Assembly: GCA_964472565.1 (NCBI GenBank)
Contig: CAYYNB010000142.1
Location: forward strand, 1 to 16,211
DNA from: DATAMF01 sp964472565
GTDB lineage: Bacteria > Chloroflexota > Anaerolineae > Aggregatilineales > Aggregatilineaceae
Length of the DNA: 16,211 nucleotides
Reading direction: 5' to 3'
In this document: in pieces, positions 6,732-14,487 of the stretch
Layout: each line of letters opens with the position of its first letter
How positions within the stretch are numbered: the stretch's first letter is position 1
The notes under the pieces: generated by a model
Databases searched by the model: none
Told to the model about the DNA's origin: nothing
Seen by the model: only the letters and a program-made list of their open reading frames with translations
Program-made: the position numbers and the translations under genes

Positions 6732-8087
6732 CTAAGTCAGACCGGCCAGCCTGCGTTCCTGGCGGTATTGTTCGGGGGTGTCGATGTCGCGCAGAATGCT
6801 GTCTGAGTTGACTTCCAGCAGGGCAAGCTGATCGGGATGCCGCCGGATCATGTCACGCGGCGCGCCGGTTTCCAGGGCAAGTAATTCGGGCCAGAAGCGC
6901 TGTCCGATCAGAACCGGATGCCCGCGTTCGCCGCGATGTGTTGGGATGACGATCTCGCCCTTGTTTTCGGCATAGGCATGCAGCACGCGCCCCACCACGC
7001 GCGGATCGATCATGGGTTGGTCGCCCATGACCACCAGGCAGGCCGAAATATCAACGGGCAGGGCGCGCAGCCCCACTTGCAGCGACGATAACATTTCGCC
7101 CTGAGCATAATTCGGGTTATAAACCGTGCGCACCGCCTGATCAGCTAAGGTCCGCGCCACGTCTTCCGCCCGGTGCCCGGTCACAACCAGCACTTCGGCC
7201 AGGCGCGCATTCACCAGCTTGCTGACAATCGTCTCAATGACCGTGCGCCTGCCCCAGGGCAGCAGCGCTTTGGATTGCCCCATCCGCTTTGATAAGCCGC
7301 CTGCCAGCACAATCGCCGCCACACGCCGCTGAACTTCCTGCACGGGCTGGGTGGCCGACTGCACCGCGCCTAGCGCTACCGCCTCGATGCGGGGAGAGCG
7401 GAGCACCAGTTCAGCCACCCGCCGGGCCTTTCCGCGCTGGTAATTGTTGGCGATTTTGTTGATCAGCACCACGACCCGCGCGGAGTCCGGCACGCCCTGC
7501 AACCCTAACGCCGGATCGCGCAGGATGAGCGCCATCCAGGGCACAATCAGGGGTGCGCCTGCGGGGAAGCCGTAGCGTTCCTGAATGCGTGTGGCGTTAT
7601 AAATATGCTCATCGTCCAGCGGTTGGCCGAGCGCATCAATCCCCGCGACAGGAACCACAATGGATGTTTCCGCCGGGATCACGGGTTCGTGATTACGCGG
7701 CGCTTTGAGTGGGAGCCGCCGTGCGCCATCGGCCTCGATCAGAATTACATCGGATTGAACGGAGTCCAACAGGCCGGACACCACATCGATGCGCAGGCCG
7801 ATGATTTTATTGCGCCAAATATCTTCCGCGCCATAGAGAAACACGGTTCCATACTGATCGAGCCAGTCATTGACAATATCCGGTGTGACTTCAGGATTGA
7901 GCTGGGTAGCGAGCGGCATCCGCAACACTTCGTGCCGCGCCACGCGGGTGGTTGTCGTGGCGAGCACGCGCCACCCTTTGGCCCGCAGCTCGTCCGCAAG
8001 CCGAAAAAGAGCCGATGTTTTGCCACCGGCTCCGATAAATGCAACCATGTCACCACGCTGAATATGGAGTGCTTCCCGTAACTGCAT
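6732..8087 (-). CDS. yqeC-mocA: YqeC-MocA fusion: selenium-dependent hydroxylase accessory domain plus molybdenum cofactor cytidylyltransferase domain
   Basis: A 451-residue, two-domain cytoplasmic protein. Residues 1-250 match YqeC, with the P-loop-like FIGAGGKTS (17-25) and the hallmark IEADGARRLPLKAP (117-130). Residues 256-450 are a MocA/MobA-type nucleotidyltransferase, with LAGGLSKRMG and KALLPWG at 261-279, MGDQP (354-358), RGHPVLI (388-394) and DIDTPEQY (434-441). MocA adds CMP to molybdopterin-Mo, making the cytosine-dinucleotide cofactor used by many bacterial hydroxylases. YqeC is predicted, not proven, to act in selenium-dependent hydroxylase maturation. In E. coli yqeC and mocA (ygfJ) are separate neighbouring genes, so the fusion fits a joint role. 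The ATG has a GAGGGAG site just upstream. It is the last gene of the block, eight bases after yqeB. Confidence 0.92.
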   Translation of the reverse strand: MQLREALHIQRGDMVAFIGAGGKTSALFRLADELRAKGWRVLATTTTRVARHEVLRMPLATQLNPEVTPDIVNDWLDQYGTVFLYGAEDIWRNKIIGLRIDVVSGLLDSVQSDVILIEADGARRLPLKAPRNHEPVIPAETSIVVPVAGIDALGQPLDDEHIYNATRIQERYGFPAGAPLIVPWMALILRDPALGLQGVPDSARVVVLINKIANNYQRGKARRVAELVLRSPRIEAVALGAVQSATQPVQEVQRRVAAIVLAGGLSKRMGQSKALLPWGRRTVIETIVSKLVNARLAEVLVVTGHRAEDVARTLADQAVRTVYNPNYAQGEMLSSLQVGLRALPVDISACLVVMGDQPMIDPRVVGRVLHAYAENKGEIVIPTHRGERGHPVLIGQRFWPELLALETGAPRDMIRRHPDQLALLEVNSDSILRDIDTPEQYRQERRLAGLT

Positions 8088-8095
8088 AAACTCCC

Positions 8096-8890
8096 TCAGG
8101 TGCTAAGGAGTGCTTCGAGCACCCCGCCACCGATGGCTAATGCTTTATCCGAGATAGTAAAACAGTATTCCCGCCTGCCGCGTGGGTCTACATCGCCCAC
8201 TTTCATCCCTGCCACCGCCCAGACGGACGGATGGATCAAGCCGCGCAGCATGCCATCAAACGGCGCGCGGATCGGTTGATCATCAACTACCGCTACTACT
8301 GCGCCCTGCGACACCTGATCCCCAATCGCGATTTGGGATACCACATAACCTGCAATAGGCGCGCGCAGCACTCGATCAGAGGTATGCCCTTTGACACTCC
8401 CCGGACTGCCGGTATCCGGCTCGGCGCTGCCCTGCCAAATGACACGCCCCAGGTAGTGCCCGCGATTGGTTTCAATCACCGCGTGGCAGTCGTCCCCGGC
8501 GGTAAAACCCGGCCCTAAAGCAACCACCAACGGCGCATCGTCCCGCGTGGTGCCGAGATTACGTTTCGCAATGCGCGCATCAACCACCACATCGGGATTT
8601 AACCGCGCGATAAGGCTGCCTTGTTCGTCAATCAGAACCGGAATCTCACCTGCCGACCACACGCGCGGTACATCATCAACCTGCTTGATGTGCCGCGCCG
8701 TCAGGCCTTCAATTGTGATCTGGCCCTCGTAGATGGCGGACGCATAAGCCACCGTGCGCCGGATCGCTAAGGGCCGTTCCAGTTCGGTAATTACAACTCG
8801 AAAACCCGCTTTGGTCAGGCGATAGACAACCCCCGCTGCCAGATCGCCCCCGCCGCGTACCCAAACGATTTTAGAGAATCCCAATACCAT
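8096..8890 (-). CDS. yqeB: YqeB/EF2563-family selenium-dependent molybdenum hydroxylase maturation protein
   Basis: A 264-residue protein with all the recognisable blocks of the family: a Rossmann-like start VWVRGGGDLAAGVVYRL (9-25), ELERPLAIRRTVA (36-48), DARIAKRNLGT (104-114), ALGPGFTAGDDCHAVIETNRG (124-144), KVGDVDPRG (230-238) and ISDKALAIGGGVLEA (246-260). The middle (about 175-210) resembles a short lipoyl-like beta hairpin region. By comparative genomics YqeB occurs with SelD and molybdenum hydroxylases and is thought to help place a labile selenium in the cofactor; its chemistry is not established. The start overlaps the end of the Mo-subunit gene by 20 bases and has no strong ribosome-binding site, pointing to translational coupling. 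Confidence 0.93.
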   Translation of the reverse strand: MVLGFSKIVWVRGGGDLAAGVVYRLTKAGFRVVITELERPLAIRRTVAYASAIYEGQITIEGLTARHIKQVDDVPRVWSAGEIPVLIDEQGSLIARLNPDVVVDARIAKRNLGTTRDDAPLVVALGPGFTAGDDCHAVIETNRGHYLGRVIWQGSAEPDTGSPGSVKGHTSDRVLRAPIAGYVVSQIAIGDQVSQGAVVAVVDDQPIRAPFDGMLRGLIHPSVWAVAGMKVGDVDPRGRREYCFTISDKALAIGGGVLEALLST

Positions 8891-11096
8891 GCTCGCGTAA
8901 ACCTGCTACTACGACATCAGGAGTCAGCGGAATCTCGTCAAACCACACGCCGGTTGCATCATGCACGGCGGCGATAATCGCCGGGGCCAGCGTGATAAAC
9001 GGCATTTCGGCCATGCCGCGAACGCCCCAGGGGCCGCGTGGATCCGCATATTCAAGAATGACCGATTTCACTTCCTGCGGAATGTCCCAGATCGTCGGGA
9101 TCAGGTAGGTAGACAGGTAGGGATTCAAAACACGGCCATCTTTGGTAACGAGTTTTTCCATCACGGAGTAACCCAACGCTTGGACCACTGCGCCTTCGAT
9201 CTGGCCTTCGATCTGCCGGGGATTGAGCGCTTTGCCGACATCATGCGCCGACACTACCCGCACAACCTGCACCATGCCCAGTTCGACATCCACTTCGACT
9301 TCGACAAACTGCGACATATAACCATAAGCGAAGTTTGGCTCGGCGTGGCCGGTTTCGGGATCATAGGGCGTGGTTTTGGGTGCCATATATTTGTAGGTCG
9401 CAATGGCGGGGCGCTCTTCGTTGTTCCATTTTTCGAGCGCCTGTTCCGCCGCCCCTTTGATGGCATTGCCGGACATAAAGGTCAGACGTGAAGCGGATGT
9501 GCTGCCGGAATTCTGGGTGTAAGCCGTATCGTGACCGATCAACTCCACTTTTTCGATGGGCACACCCACCGCTGCGGCGGCCATCTGGACAAAGGCGGTA
9601 TGCGCACCCTGACCGACATCCGCGCCCGCCTGCCGCACGATCACCTTTTCGATTGTGGTCCTGCCGTGCAGTTCAATCGTGGCCCAACTGTGTTCTGCTG
9701 CCCCAAAGCTGAAGCCGACGTTCTTCAGGCCTAATCCCATCCCAACCCCGCGCCGTTTGGCCGGATTTTTCGGCTGTTCGATGGGCTTACGCTGCCAGCA
9801 ACCGTTCACTTGTTCCCAATAATCACTTTGCGCCGCGCCATCGACCAGCACTTTATCCAATGTGGCACCGGGCGGCAGCGGCGTGCCAACAGACATCAGT
9901 TTGTCGCCGCGCAGTACATTGATTTCGCGAATCTGGATCGGGTCCATGCCCAACTTTTCAGCCAGCTTGTTCATCTGGTTTTCGGCGGCAAAGGCCGCCT
10001 GTGGCCCGCCAAAGCCGCGAAATGCGCCGGTTGGGATATTGGTGGTATAGACGGCATACGAATCGATTTCAGCGTTCGGGACCTCGTAGGGGCCGGTGAT
10101 CATCAGGTGCGCATTACCTAAAACTTTGGGCGACGTATAGGCGTATGCACCTGCATCCGCGACAATACTGGCTTCAACCGCCACCAGTTTACCCTCCCGC
10201 GTGGCCCCCCACCGCTGGCGGAGGGTCATGGGATGGCGTTTGTGATGGCCGATGATGGATTCTTCGCGGCTCCAGATGATTTTCACCGGGCGCTGCAATT
10301 TCCAGGCGGCCAGCGCCAGCACAATCTGGACGGACATATCTTCGCGGCCACCAAACGCGCCGCCGATAGCCGGATAGATGATGCGAATCTGTTCTTCGGG
10401 CATGCCCAACGCGTGGGCGACCTGCTGCTGATCTTCATGGACCCACTGCCCGGCGACGAGAACCGCAATCCGGCCTTCGTCATCGATGTAACCGAGGCCA
10501 GCTTCGGGCTGCAAATAGGCGTGTTCCTGGTAGCCGGTCTGGTATTCACCCTCGACAATCACTTCGGCCTGCGCCCAGCCTGCGTCCATATCGCCCTTGC
10601 GGATCATATAATGCTTCAGAATATTGTGATCCGCGTGAGGGTGAAGCTGCGGCACGCCGTCGGCCATCGCATCTTCGGGCGTGTTGAGCAGCGGCAGATC
10701 TTCATAGGTGATGTCGAGCAATTTAACCGCTGCCGCCGCCACTTCTTCGGTTTCCGCGACAACCAGCGCCACCTGATCGCTGATGCAGCGCACGATGTCG
10801 CCCCCTTCTTTGCTGCTTCCGGGGCCGCACAACACCGGCTGATCGTAGATACCCAGGCCGTATTCATTGACAGGGACATCTTTCGCCGTATAAACCGCAA
10901 TCACGCCGGGATAGGCTTCGACCTGGCTGGTGTCAATAGCCGTAATGCGCGCATGGACGCGATCCGAAAAGCGGATCTTCATCCAGACTTGCCCTTCCAT
11001 ATCAATATCACCAGGATACGGGGTTTCCCCCGTAACTTTACCAACGGCATCCATCCGGCGAATATTTTGTCCTAAAATAAAATTCTTTTCGTCCAC
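8871..11096 (-). CDS. Xanthine dehydrogenase family molybdopterin-binding (large) subunit, complete
   Basis: The 741-residue catalytic subunit of a molybdenum hydroxylase, which oxidises a heterocycle or aldehyde with oxygen from water. Cofactor and active-site blocks are present: GYQEHAYLQPEAG (188-200; Gln190 matches bovine XDH Gln767), IGGAFGGRED (244-253; Glu252 matches Glu802), GAFRGFGGPQ (357-366; Arg360 matches Arg880), DVGQGAHTAFVQMAA (493-507), and GMAEMP (694-699; Glu697 is the catalytic base). Keeping both Glu802 and Arg880 equivalents favours a purine-like substrate over aldehydes, but this is inference. The start is GTG at 11094-11096 with a CTGGAGA site six bases upstream. The FAD and iron-sulfur partner is encoded two genes upstream, and YqeB and YqeC-MocA follow directly. 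Confidence 0.93.
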   Translation of the reverse strand: MDEKNFILGQNIRRMDAVGKVTGETPYPGDIDMEGQVWMKIRFSDRVHARITAIDTSQVEAYPGVIAVYTAKDVPVNEYGLGIYDQPVLCGPGSSKEGGDIVRCISDQVALVVAETEEVAAAAVKLLDITYEDLPLLNTPEDAMADGVPQLHPHADHNILKHYMIRKGDMDAGWAQAEVIVEGEYQTGYQEHAYLQPEAGLGYIDDEGRIAVLVAGQWVHEDQQQVAHALGMPEEQIRIIYPAIGGAFGGREDMSVQIVLALAAWKLQRPVKIIWSREESIIGHHKRHPMTLRQRWGATREGKLVAVEASIVADAGAYAYTSPKVLGNAHLMITGPYEVPNAEIDSYAVYTTNIPTGAFRGFGGPQAAFAAENQMNKLAEKLGMDPIQIREINVLRGDKLMSVGTPLPPGATLDKVLVDGAAQSDYWEQVNGCWQRKPIEQPKNPAKRRGVGMGLGLKNVGFSFGAAEHSWATIELHGRTTIEKVIVRQAGADVGQGAHTAFVQMAAAAVGVPIEKVELIGHDTAYTQNSGSTSASRLTFMSGNAIKGAAEQALEKWNNEERPAIATYKYMAPKTTPYDPETGHAEPNFAYGYMSQFVEVEVDVELGMVQVVRVVSAHDVGKALNPRQIEGQIEGAVVQALGYSVMEKLVTKDGRVLNPYLSTYLIPTIWDIPQEVKSVILEYADPRGPWGVRGMAEMPFITLAPAIIAAVHDATGVWFDEIPLTPDVVVAGLREHGIGIL

Positions 11097-11109
11097 GCTG
11101 ATCTCCAGG

Positions 11110-11517
11110 TTATTTCTTCTTTTGCTGCTTCTGGTGCTTTTTGGCCTCTTTGAGATCCCTTTGCATCTGTTTGATCATCGCCTTTTTGTTGGCGGGCGAT
11201 GCACTCATCGTTTTTAATGATTCTTTCTTGGGATCCTTGCCGACCAACGCAGCGGCAAAAAACATCGTTACGCCCAGCAACATCATCCACAGCAAGCCCA
11301 TAGCGATATAATCCAGCGCGTTTTCGGGCACTTTTTCATTCTCACGGAACTCGTCAAACTGGGTCTTTATTTTGTCGTTTTTGTCCTCGGCAAATTCAAT
11401 CAGCATAGGCGCGACAACATACGAAATAACCGCCAGCAGAATAGCAAAGGTCAGCCCCATAATGGGGAGCAGCCCTTTTTTACGTTTCTTTTTGGGCATT
11501 GAAGTATAAGTGGACAT
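11110..11517 (-). CDS. Small two-helix membrane protein with lysine-rich ends, unknown function
   Basis: A 135-residue protein. The N-terminus is strongly basic (PKKKRKK at 8-14), followed by a helix at about 15-39, an acidic external loop of about 27 residues, a second helix at about 68-92, and a 40-residue Lys-rich tail ending QQKKK. By the positive-inside rule both ends face the cytoplasm. No family is recognised. It lies five bases after the FAD/iron-sulfur gene, with an AAAGGAG site formed by that gene's last codons, and 13 bases before the large-subunit gene. It is therefore almost certainly translated with the hydroxylase. It could anchor the enzyme to the membrane or interact with acidic partners, or be an unrelated passenger; the sequence does not decide. 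Confidence 0.82.
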   Translation of the reverse strand: MSTYTSMPKKKRKKGLLPIMGLTFAILLAVISYVVAPMLIEFAEDKNDKIKTQFDEFRENEKVPENALDYIAMGLLWMMLLGVTMFFAAALVGKDPKKESLKTMSASPANKKAMIKQMQRDLKEAKKHQKQQKKK

Positions 11518-11522
11518 ACCGG

Positions 11523-12956
11523 CTACTCCTTTGAGTGAATGCCATTGGCCGCAAGTTCAACCGCTTCGACAATTTTATAATAGCCCGTGCAGCGGCACAG
11601 GTTGCCCGTGATGCTCTGTTCGATCTGAGCGCGCGTGGGATGCGGATGCTCTTCGAGCAACTTAGCCTCTGCCATCAAAAAACCGGGCGTACAATAACCG
11701 CACTGCACCGCGCCGGTTTCGACAAATGCCTCCTGAATGGGATGCAGTGTGCCGTCCTGCGCCGCCAAACCTTCCACCGTCGTGATATGCGCGCCGTGTG
11801 CGCGCGGGGCAGGCACCAGGCAGGCCATCACCGCCACCCCATCAAGGTAAACGGTACACGCGCCGCATTCACCTTCGGCACAACCTTCTTTGGTCCCGGT
11901 GAGTTTGATGTCTTCACGCAGGAAGCGCAGCAGCGTTTTGTTCACGCCGCCGGTCACCGTATAAACTTCGCCGTTGACCGTCGTCACAATCGTATCGCTG
12001 GCGTCGTCTTCATGGCGAACCATCGTGGGCAGCGGCTGCTGGACCAGACCGCGATTTTCGCCCCATAACATAGCGGGGTCTTCGGGCCAGCCGTCGCGCT
12101 CGGTGCCATCGCGCAGCGCCCGCAGCGCTCGCGCTACCAGCACGCGGCACATTTCGGAGCGATAGGCGGCGGTGCTGCGCACGTCATCTATCGGGGTGGG
12201 GGCGGCGGCAGCCAGTCGTGCTGCTTCGCGAATCGTTTCATCGGTCAGCATCCGGCCTTTGAGATACTGTTCGGCGACGGGCACGCGGAGAATCGTGGGG
12301 GCGACACTGCCCAGCGTGATGACGGCATGCGTCACCTGATCGCCATCGAAGCCAAGAATCACGGCAGCGTTGACCACCGAAATCGCCTGGGCTTTGCGCA
12401 GTCCTAGCTTGACGAAAATGCCGCGTTCGTTCGCAGCCAGCGCCGGGAAATTGATCGAGGTCAGAATCTCGTCCGGTTCCATCGCAGTCCGGCGCACACC
12501 TTTGTAAAACGTGGGGAAGTCCACTGTGCGTTCGCCACGCTGCGAAACCAGTGTGACGGTTGCGCCGAGCGCCCACAACGGCGTGATGGTATCGTTGGCC
12601 GGGCTGGCCGTGATCACGTTGCCCGCAACGGTGCCGCGATTGCGAATCTGCGGCGCGCCTACCGACCATGAAGCCTGGGCCAACGGCAGAGTCTTGGCGG
12701 CGATACGCGGATCGCCCACCAGATGATTATGTGTCACCAGCGGCCCCAGCCGGAAGGTATCGCCGCGCAGGGTGATTTCATCCAGGCCCGGTATGCGCGT
12801 AATATCAATTAAAGTTTCTACACCGGGCCGCTGACCGCGCTCGATCTCCAGGATCAGATCGGTCCCGCCCGCCACAATTCGCGCCTGGCTGCCATACTCG
12901 CCCAGCAGTTCAAGCGCCTCGCTCAAAGAAGTGACACTATAGTAATTTCGCCACAT
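11523..12956 (-). CDS. Fused FAD-binding and [2Fe-2S] subunit of a xanthine dehydrogenase-family hydroxylase
   Basis: A 477-residue electron-transfer subunit. Residues 1-170 form the FAD-binding domain with VAGGTDL (28-34) and NRGTVAGNV followed by SPANDT (106-123). Residues 178-285 are the CO-dehydrogenase flavoprotein C-terminal domain. After a linker, residues 325-400 are a plant-type [2Fe-2S] ferredoxin with Cys359, 364, 367 and 379, and 405-470 a helical [2Fe-2S] domain with Cys419, 422, 454 and 456. All eight cluster ligands are present. The order FAD then FeS reverses that in animal xanthine dehydrogenase. An in-frame TTG at 12969-12971 is rejected in favour of the ATG at 12954-12956, preceded by AAAGGG and matching the usual start of this domain. 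It heads the downstream transcription unit and would pass electrons from the Mo subunit to FAD. Confidence 0.93.
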   Translation of the reverse strand: MWRNYYSVTSLSEALELLGEYGSQARIVAGGTDLILEIERGQRPGVETLIDITRIPGLDEITLRGDTFRLGPLVTHNHLVGDPRIAAKTLPLAQASWSVGAPQIRNRGTVAGNVITASPANDTITPLWALGATVTLVSQRGERTVDFPTFYKGVRRTAMEPDEILTSINFPALAANERGIFVKLGLRKAQAISVVNAAVILGFDGDQVTHAVITLGSVAPTILRVPVAEQYLKGRMLTDETIREAARLAAAAPTPIDDVRSTAAYRSEMCRVLVARALRALRDGTERDGWPEDPAMLWGENRGLVQQPLPTMVRHEDDASDTIVTTVNGEVYTVTGGVNKTLLRFLREDIKLTGTKEGCAEGECGACTVYLDGVAVMACLVPAPRAHGAHITTVEGLAAQDGTLHPIQEAFVETGAVQCGYCTPGFLMAEAKLLEEHPHPTRAQIEQSITGNLCRCTGYYKIVEAVELAANGIHSKE

Positions 12957-12969
12957 AATCCCTTTTTCC

Positions 12970-13006
12970 AAAAAAGCCTGTGCAACACCAGTATAGTAGC
13001 ACAGGC
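12970..13006 (-). terminator. Intrinsic terminator between the metallophosphoesterase and FAD/iron-sulfur genes
   Basis: On the minus strand GCCTGTGC (13006 to 12999) and GCACAGGC (12983 to 12976) form a perfect 8-bp stem with a 15-base loop, followed directly by six T residues (12975 to 12970). It lies 30 bases after the metallophosphoesterase stop and 13 bases before the next start codon. Confidence 0.83.
12990..12995 (-). promoter_or_regulatory. Candidate -10 element inside the terminator loop
   Basis: TATACT (5 of 6 to consensus) reads on the minus strand in the hairpin loop. Transcription would start near 12983, about 27 bases before the ATG of the FAD/iron-sulfur gene. A matching -35 is poor: TTTGCC lies 15 bases upstream and TCGACA 21 bases upstream. 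Confidence 0.3.
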
Positions 13007-13036
13007 AGGCGGCAAATGTCGAAAAACATCGCTCAA

Positions 13037-13657
13037 TCAGGGCCGGTCTAAGGTCAGCAAACGAACCGGATTAATGTTAATAACCTGGGTGCGTGCATAC
13101 ATAGTTTCAGTGGGCTTCCGGTTGTCCCATGTGTCGATATGCCCATGAATCAGATACCGTGGACAGGCCCAGCGCATCAGATAGAGAAATGCTTTGAACC
13201 CCTGGTGAGCGGGATCATCGGGAATATCATGAATCCCCCAGGGCGGAGAATGAACAACCATGACATCCACACCGTAGCCACGCATGGACCGCATCAGCAT
13301 CAAACGTGGGAGCAGATGGAGCACCGTCGTAAACATTTCACTTTGGGTGAATTGGATCGGCCCTCGATTATAGCGGATGGACCCTTCCAGCCCGACAAAG
13401 GAAAACCCGTCAAATTTGCGGATGTGTTGATGCAGGTTGTCGCCGCCCGGTCGTCCTGGTTCGTAGCGGGTATCGTTATTGCCGCGCACATAAAAAAGCG
13501 GAACACCCAAGATCGAGCCGATCACGTCCAGGTAGGTCGCGGACATATCGCCGCAGCTAATGAGCAAGCGCACATCGCTATAGGTGCGTTTCAGATACTC
13601 CGCATCCTGCATATAGGGCAGCACATTATCGCTGACGGCCAGAACTTTGGTTGTCAT
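13037..13657 (-). CDS. Metallophosphoesterase-family protein with substituted metal ligands
   Basis: A 206-residue soluble protein with the calcineurin-like phosphoesterase layout: SD at 9-10, SCGDM (34-38), VRGNND (57-62), VVHSPPWGIHD (134-144), HGHID (171-175), and the ending VININPVRLL (192-201). In the standard family these are DxH, GD, GNH(D/E), H and GHxH. Here the first His is Val12, the His of GNHD is Asn61, and the last His is Asp175, so three usual ligands are replaced. It may bind metals differently or have lost activity. It overlaps xdhC by four bases (ATGA), so the two are translationally coupled, and an intrinsic terminator follows. The substrate is unknown, and a role in molybdenum hydroxylase function is only suggested by position. 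Confidence 0.87.
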   Translation of the reverse strand: MTTKVLAVSDNVLPYMQDAEYLKRTYSDVRLLISCGDMSATYLDVIGSILGVPLFYVRGNNDTRYEPGRPGGDNLHQHIRKFDGFSFVGLEGSIRYNRGPIQFTQSEMFTTVLHLLPRLMLMRSMRGYGVDVMVVHSPPWGIHDIPDDPAHQGFKAFLYLMRWACPRYLIHGHIDTWDNRKPTETMYARTQVININPVRLLTLDRP

Positions 13658-14484
13658 CCCCCACTCGACTTTGGAGCCTCAGCCATCCACTGCATAGGCT
13701 GGCCGCTACCCCCGCGCATCACCATTACAATCTCTGCCAGGATGCTGATCGCGATCTCTTTGGGCGTTTCCGCTTTCAGTTCCAGGCCAATCGGCGCATG
13801 GATCCGCGCCAACTGCTCGCGGCTCATGCCCTGTTCGCTCAAGGTCTCAACCGTCATTGCCCAACGGCGGCGGCTGCCGATCAAGCCAATATACGGAGCG
13901 TCGGTTTGCAGCAGCAGCGGCAGCAGTTGTTCATCAACCGGCAGGCCGCGGGTTAATGCGGCCACATAGGTATAACGGTTGATCGTGATATGTTGGACAA
14001 GCTCGGCTGCCGGAGCCTGGATATAACTGTCCATGCCCGGTATCTGCTCCGCCGTCGCAAACCCCGGACGATCATCGGCCACCGCCACCCGAAACTGCAT
14101 CCACTTGGCGAGTTCGGCCACTGCTTTGCCGACATGCCCACAGCCGATCACCAGAAGGGTTGGCGCAGGAACCAGCGGTTCGATGAACAACTCCACCACT
14201 CCACCGCACACTCCCGGATCACCCGATTCGAGATCGGCCAGATCATAACGTAACATTTTGGTTTCGCCGGACTGGATGGCGGCCTGGGATTCCTGGATCA
14301 CAAAAGCTTCCATCTGACCGCCGCCCACCGTGCCCTCGATGCGACCATCCGGCCAGACCAGCATTTTACTGCCCGCCTGCCGGGGGACCGATCCCTGGGT
14401 TCGGATCACCGTCGCCAGCACGGCGGGTAAGCCCGCCTGCTGGGCCTTTAACACAGCTTCAAATACGGCAAGGCTTTCGTTCAT
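13654..14484 (-). CDS. xdhC: XdhC/CoxI-family molybdenum hydroxylase maturation factor
   Basis: A 276-residue cytoplasmic protein. Characterised XdhC proteins bind the molybdenum cofactor, protect it while the terminal sulfur is added, and insert it into xanthine dehydrogenase. The N-terminal domain has GSVPRQAGSKM (31-41), GTVGGGQME (51-59) and GVCGG (91-95). The C-terminal domain is Rossmann-like, starting LLVIGCGHVGKAVAELA (110-126), with IGLIGSRRRW further on. The conserved Cys of GVCGG is kept. It begins three bases after the upstream Mo-subunit gene and overlaps the metallophosphoesterase by four bases. It could serve both large subunits in the window. The ribosome-binding site is weak, fitting coupled translation. 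Confidence 0.94.
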   Translation of the reverse strand: MNESLAVFEAVLKAQQAGLPAVLATVIRTQGSVPRQAGSKMLVWPDGRIEGTVGGGQMEAFVIQESQAAIQSGETKMLRYDLADLESGDPGVCGGVVELFIEPLVPAPTLLVIGCGHVGKAVAELAKWMQFRVAVADDRPGFATAEQIPGMDSYIQAPAAELVQHITINRYTYVAALTRGLPVDEQLLPLLLQTDAPYIGLIGSRRRWAMTVETLSEQGMSREQLARIHAPIGLELKAETPKEIAISILAEIVMVMRGGSGQPMQWMAEAPKSSGG

Positions 14485-14487
14485 GCG

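Noticed and set aside
10233..11075. Long + strand open frame of 280 codons opposite the complete Mo subunit
   Set aside because: It lies wholly antisense to a gene with clear family motifs, its translation has no recognisable domain, and its composition is typical of the reverse of a GC-rich gene.
8871..11096. Carbon monoxide dehydrogenase (CoxL) identity for the complete Mo subunit
   Set aside because: The CoxL active-site loop AYRCSFR is absent; the equivalent reads GAFRGFGG, as in xanthine dehydrogenases.
12957..12971. TTG start for the FAD/iron-sulfur gene
   Set aside because: No ribosome-binding site precedes it, it abuts the terminator T-run, and the ATG at 12956 matches the family start.
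13139..13969. + strand open frame of 276 codons across the metallophosphoesterase and xdhC
   Set aside because: It runs through the overlap of two real minus-strand genes and has no family features.
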